Program-made: the position numbers and the translations under genes | The notes under the pieces: generated by a model | The model's input: the letters and a program-made list of their open reading frames with translations, nothing else | The model's database searches: none | What the model was told of the DNA's origin: nothing | Source of the DNA: JADLDB01 sp040752975 | Lineage (GTDB): Bacteria; Myxococcota; Myxococcia; Myxococcales; Myxococcaceae | DNA: 64,000 bases | Direction of reading: 5' to 3' | NCBI GenBank assembly: GCA_040752975.1 | Contig: JBFMHF010000013.1 | Location: forward strand, 14,942-78,941 | Shown: positions 62,591 through 64,000 of the stretch, in pieces | Layout of the letters: each line of letters starts with the position of its first letter | How positions within the stretch are numbered: position 1 is the first letter of the stretch

Positions 62591-64000
62591 TCAGCTGACG
62601 AAGTACATCGTCTGGTACAGCTTGGTGAAGTCCTGCAGCTTCAGCTTGAACACGCCGTCGTTGGGGCCGTTCCCGGCGGGCTCTGACTCGCCCCAGGGGT
62701 TGCGGATGATGACGTAGCGATCCCCGTTGGCGGCCTTCTCGTAGCCCAGGATGGAGTAGGCGTGATCGGCGTAGACGCCGGTGTTGGTGTACTTCGCTTC
62801 CTGGTCGTCGCCGTAGGTGCCGGCGCCGATGGCCTTCTTCTCATCGACGTTCTTGGTGATGCGGTTCCACACGCTGTCGAGGCTGGAGTAGCTCAGGCCC
62901 ATCGAGCTGGTGGAGACGCCCAGGCAGTCCTCGAAGACGTCGCTGACGTGCCCGCCGTTGCCGATGGTGTCGTAGCTGCCCTTCCACTGGGCGTAGGCCT
63001 TCTCGATCAGCGGGAACCAGAGCTCCATCTTCTTGGGATCGGAGCTGTTCGCCGAGTGGCCGTACAGCGGGCCGCCCCACGAGCGGGTGTAGAGGTCGCC
63101 GTCCACCTTGATCTGGACGTCCTTGTACCGGCCGCCGGTGGCCCAGTCCTGCTGCTTGAAGGTGACGGTGTACGTGCCGTCGCCGTTGTCCTTGATCATG
63201 TTGGTGATCGCGTCGGGGTTGTGGTGGGCCAGGGCCGCGATCGCCGCCGGGAAGTAGCAGTTGCCGATCTGCCCCTGCTTCACGTCGCCCGCCTTGGCGC
63301 CGTCGACGAACAAGGGGCCGGTGTACGTCTTCTTGCCGAACTTCGGGGTTCCGTCGGCGTTGAGCTCGTCCTTGTGCAGCGCCGGGTCGGGGATGAGATC
63401 CGTGGTGCCCGGGTTCCCGCCGGGGACGGTGACGTTGCCCACGCTGGTGGTGAAGGCCGTGTTGTTGACGCCGTCGGAGGCGGCCACGGAGAAGGAGTCG
63501 CCGGGCTTGCCGTTCAGCTTGAAGCCGTCGGGGAAGCCGCCGGTCTCGGTGATGGTGACCTGGGTCTTCTCGTTGGTGCGGAGGTTGGTGAACTGCAGCT
63601 TCGCGCCCGGCTCGGAGACCTGGCGGCTGGCGTTGATGTTCTCGACGCTCACCTTCCCGTTGCCGGCGTCGGTCAGCCCGATGCGGAAGAGCGCGACCAC
63701 CGCGTTGCGTGAGTCCTTCGCCTCGATGCCCCTGGCCTTCACGGTGATCCAGTCGGAGGTGGAGCCGTCGGCATAGCGGGCCCGCATGCGGATCAGGTCG
63801 CCTTCGCGCATCGCCTGGTCGCCGGTCAGCTTCGCCATGCTGAACTTGCCGTTGGCGTCGGCCTTGCCGATCACCATGGTGTCGTCCATGTGGAGCCGGC
63901 CGCCGGGCGCGGTGGTGATGTTGATCGCCTCGATGGTGGCGCCCGCCCTCGTCACGCCGGCGAGGCCGTCCTTCTGATCGCCGGTGACGCTGAGCCCGTT
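62591..64000 (-). CDS. Calpain-type (C2) cysteine protease with N-terminal beta domains (5' end missing)
   Basis: At least 469 aa visible; the frame is still open at base 64000, so the N-terminus is outside. Visible N-terminal ~190 residues are repeated beta-sandwich modules (TIEAINITT, GDLIRMRARYADGSTSDW, KLQFTNLRTNEKTQVT). The C2 catalytic domain begins near base 63340: VKQGQIGNCYF (Cys codon 63257-63259), YADHAYSILGY (His codon 62762-62764) and IRNPWG (Asn 62699-62701). The full Cys-His-Asn triad is intact. No Ca-binding EF-hand or C2L domain seen in this part. Such proteins in myxobacteria are often exported; secretion and target are inference. Confidence 0.88.
   Translation of the reverse strand, partial: NGLSVTGDQKDGLAGVTRAGATIEAINITTAPGGRLHMDDTMVIGKADANGKFSMAKLTGDQAMREGDLIRMRARYADGSTSDWITVKARGIEAKDSRNAVVALFRIGLTDAGNGKVSVENINASRQVSEPGAKLQFTNLRTNEKTQVTITETGGFPDGFKLNGKPGDSFSVAASDGVNNTAFTTSVGNVTVPGGNPGTTDLIPDPALHKDELNADGTPKFGKKTYTGPLFVDGAKAGDVKQGQIGNCYFPAAIAALAHHNPDAITNMIKDNGDGTYTVTFKQQDWATGGRYKDVQIKVDGDLYTRSWGGPLYGHSANSSDPKKMELWFPLIEKAYAQWKGSYDTIGNGGHVSDVFEDCLGVSTSSMGLSYSSLDSVWNRITKNVDEKKAIGAGTYGDDQEAKYTNTGVYADHAYSILGYEKAANGDRYVIIRNPWGESEPAGNGPNDGVFKLKLQDFTKLYQTMYFVS

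Overview
High-GC chromosomal DNA packed with genes on both strands. The content points to a Myxococcota (myxobacterial) genome. Signs of this are many lipoproteins, a Ser/Thr kinase fused to a signalling ATPase and TPRs, an FHA protein, paired ArsA ATPases, a PrkA-YeaH-SpoVR cluster, a lysS-lolC-lolD-bamA block and large repeat-rich secreted proteins. No rRNA, tRNA, CRISPR, insertion sequence or phage gene was seen. The taxonomic call is inference from gene content.

Layout. 1-4 kb: the end of a YafK/DpaA-like L,D-transpeptidase-fold gene, an ECF sigma factor with a small membrane-anchored putative anti-sigma factor, and a lipoprotein overlapping a secreted zinc-phospholipase-C-like protein (candidate sigma-54 promoter upstream). 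4-11 kb: lysS, lolC, lolD and bamA, an envelope-biogenesis block in one direction. 11-15 kb: FHA protein, CBM9-like lipoprotein, secreted propeller protein. 15-20.7 kb: pyruvate:ferredoxin oxidoreductase with its DHOD-like partner, then a propeller lipoprotein. 20.9-22.8 kb: an octaheme cytochrome lipoprotein on a collagen-like stalk, the most striking gene here. 22.9-26.5 kb: glycogen phosphorylase and an M23 endopeptidase. 26.6-31.3 kb: prkA, yeaH and spoVR. 31.5-39.9 kb: peptide-type substrate-binding protein, a papain-like protein with eight 39-bp repeats, a kinase/NTPase/TPR regulator and a membrane glycosyltransferase. 39.9-44.5 kb: TPR protein, Gly/Ala-rich secreted-type protein, ruvX, an SycD-like TPR chaperone candidate and a coiled-coil secretion-substrate candidate. 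44.7-48 kb: beta-barrel protein, M48 protease, TPR lipoprotein. 48-51.7 kb: two ArsA-type ATPases, a small coiled-coil protein, a ParA-like ATPase and PhaR. 51.9-56.6 kb: MJ0042 zinc-ribbon membrane protein, helical-repeat protein, TatA, GDPD and an outer-membrane protein. 56.6-62.1 kb: long S41 protease, EI24-type membrane protein, glutamate-cysteine ligase. 62.2-64 kb: a small unknown protein and a calpain-type protease cut by the window end.

Much of the window serves the envelope: outer-membrane assembly (BamA), lipoprotein release (LolCD), peptidoglycan hydrolases and proteases, Tat export and roughly half a dozen lipoproteins. A second theme is reserve metabolism and starvation: glycogen phosphorylase, PHA regulation, PrkA/SpoVR. 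A third is candidate secreted or predatory factors: PLC-like, papain-like and calpain-like enzymes and the SycD-like locus. Intergenic spaces are all shorter than 300 bases. Several hold hairpins that probably end transcription between converging or consecutive units.
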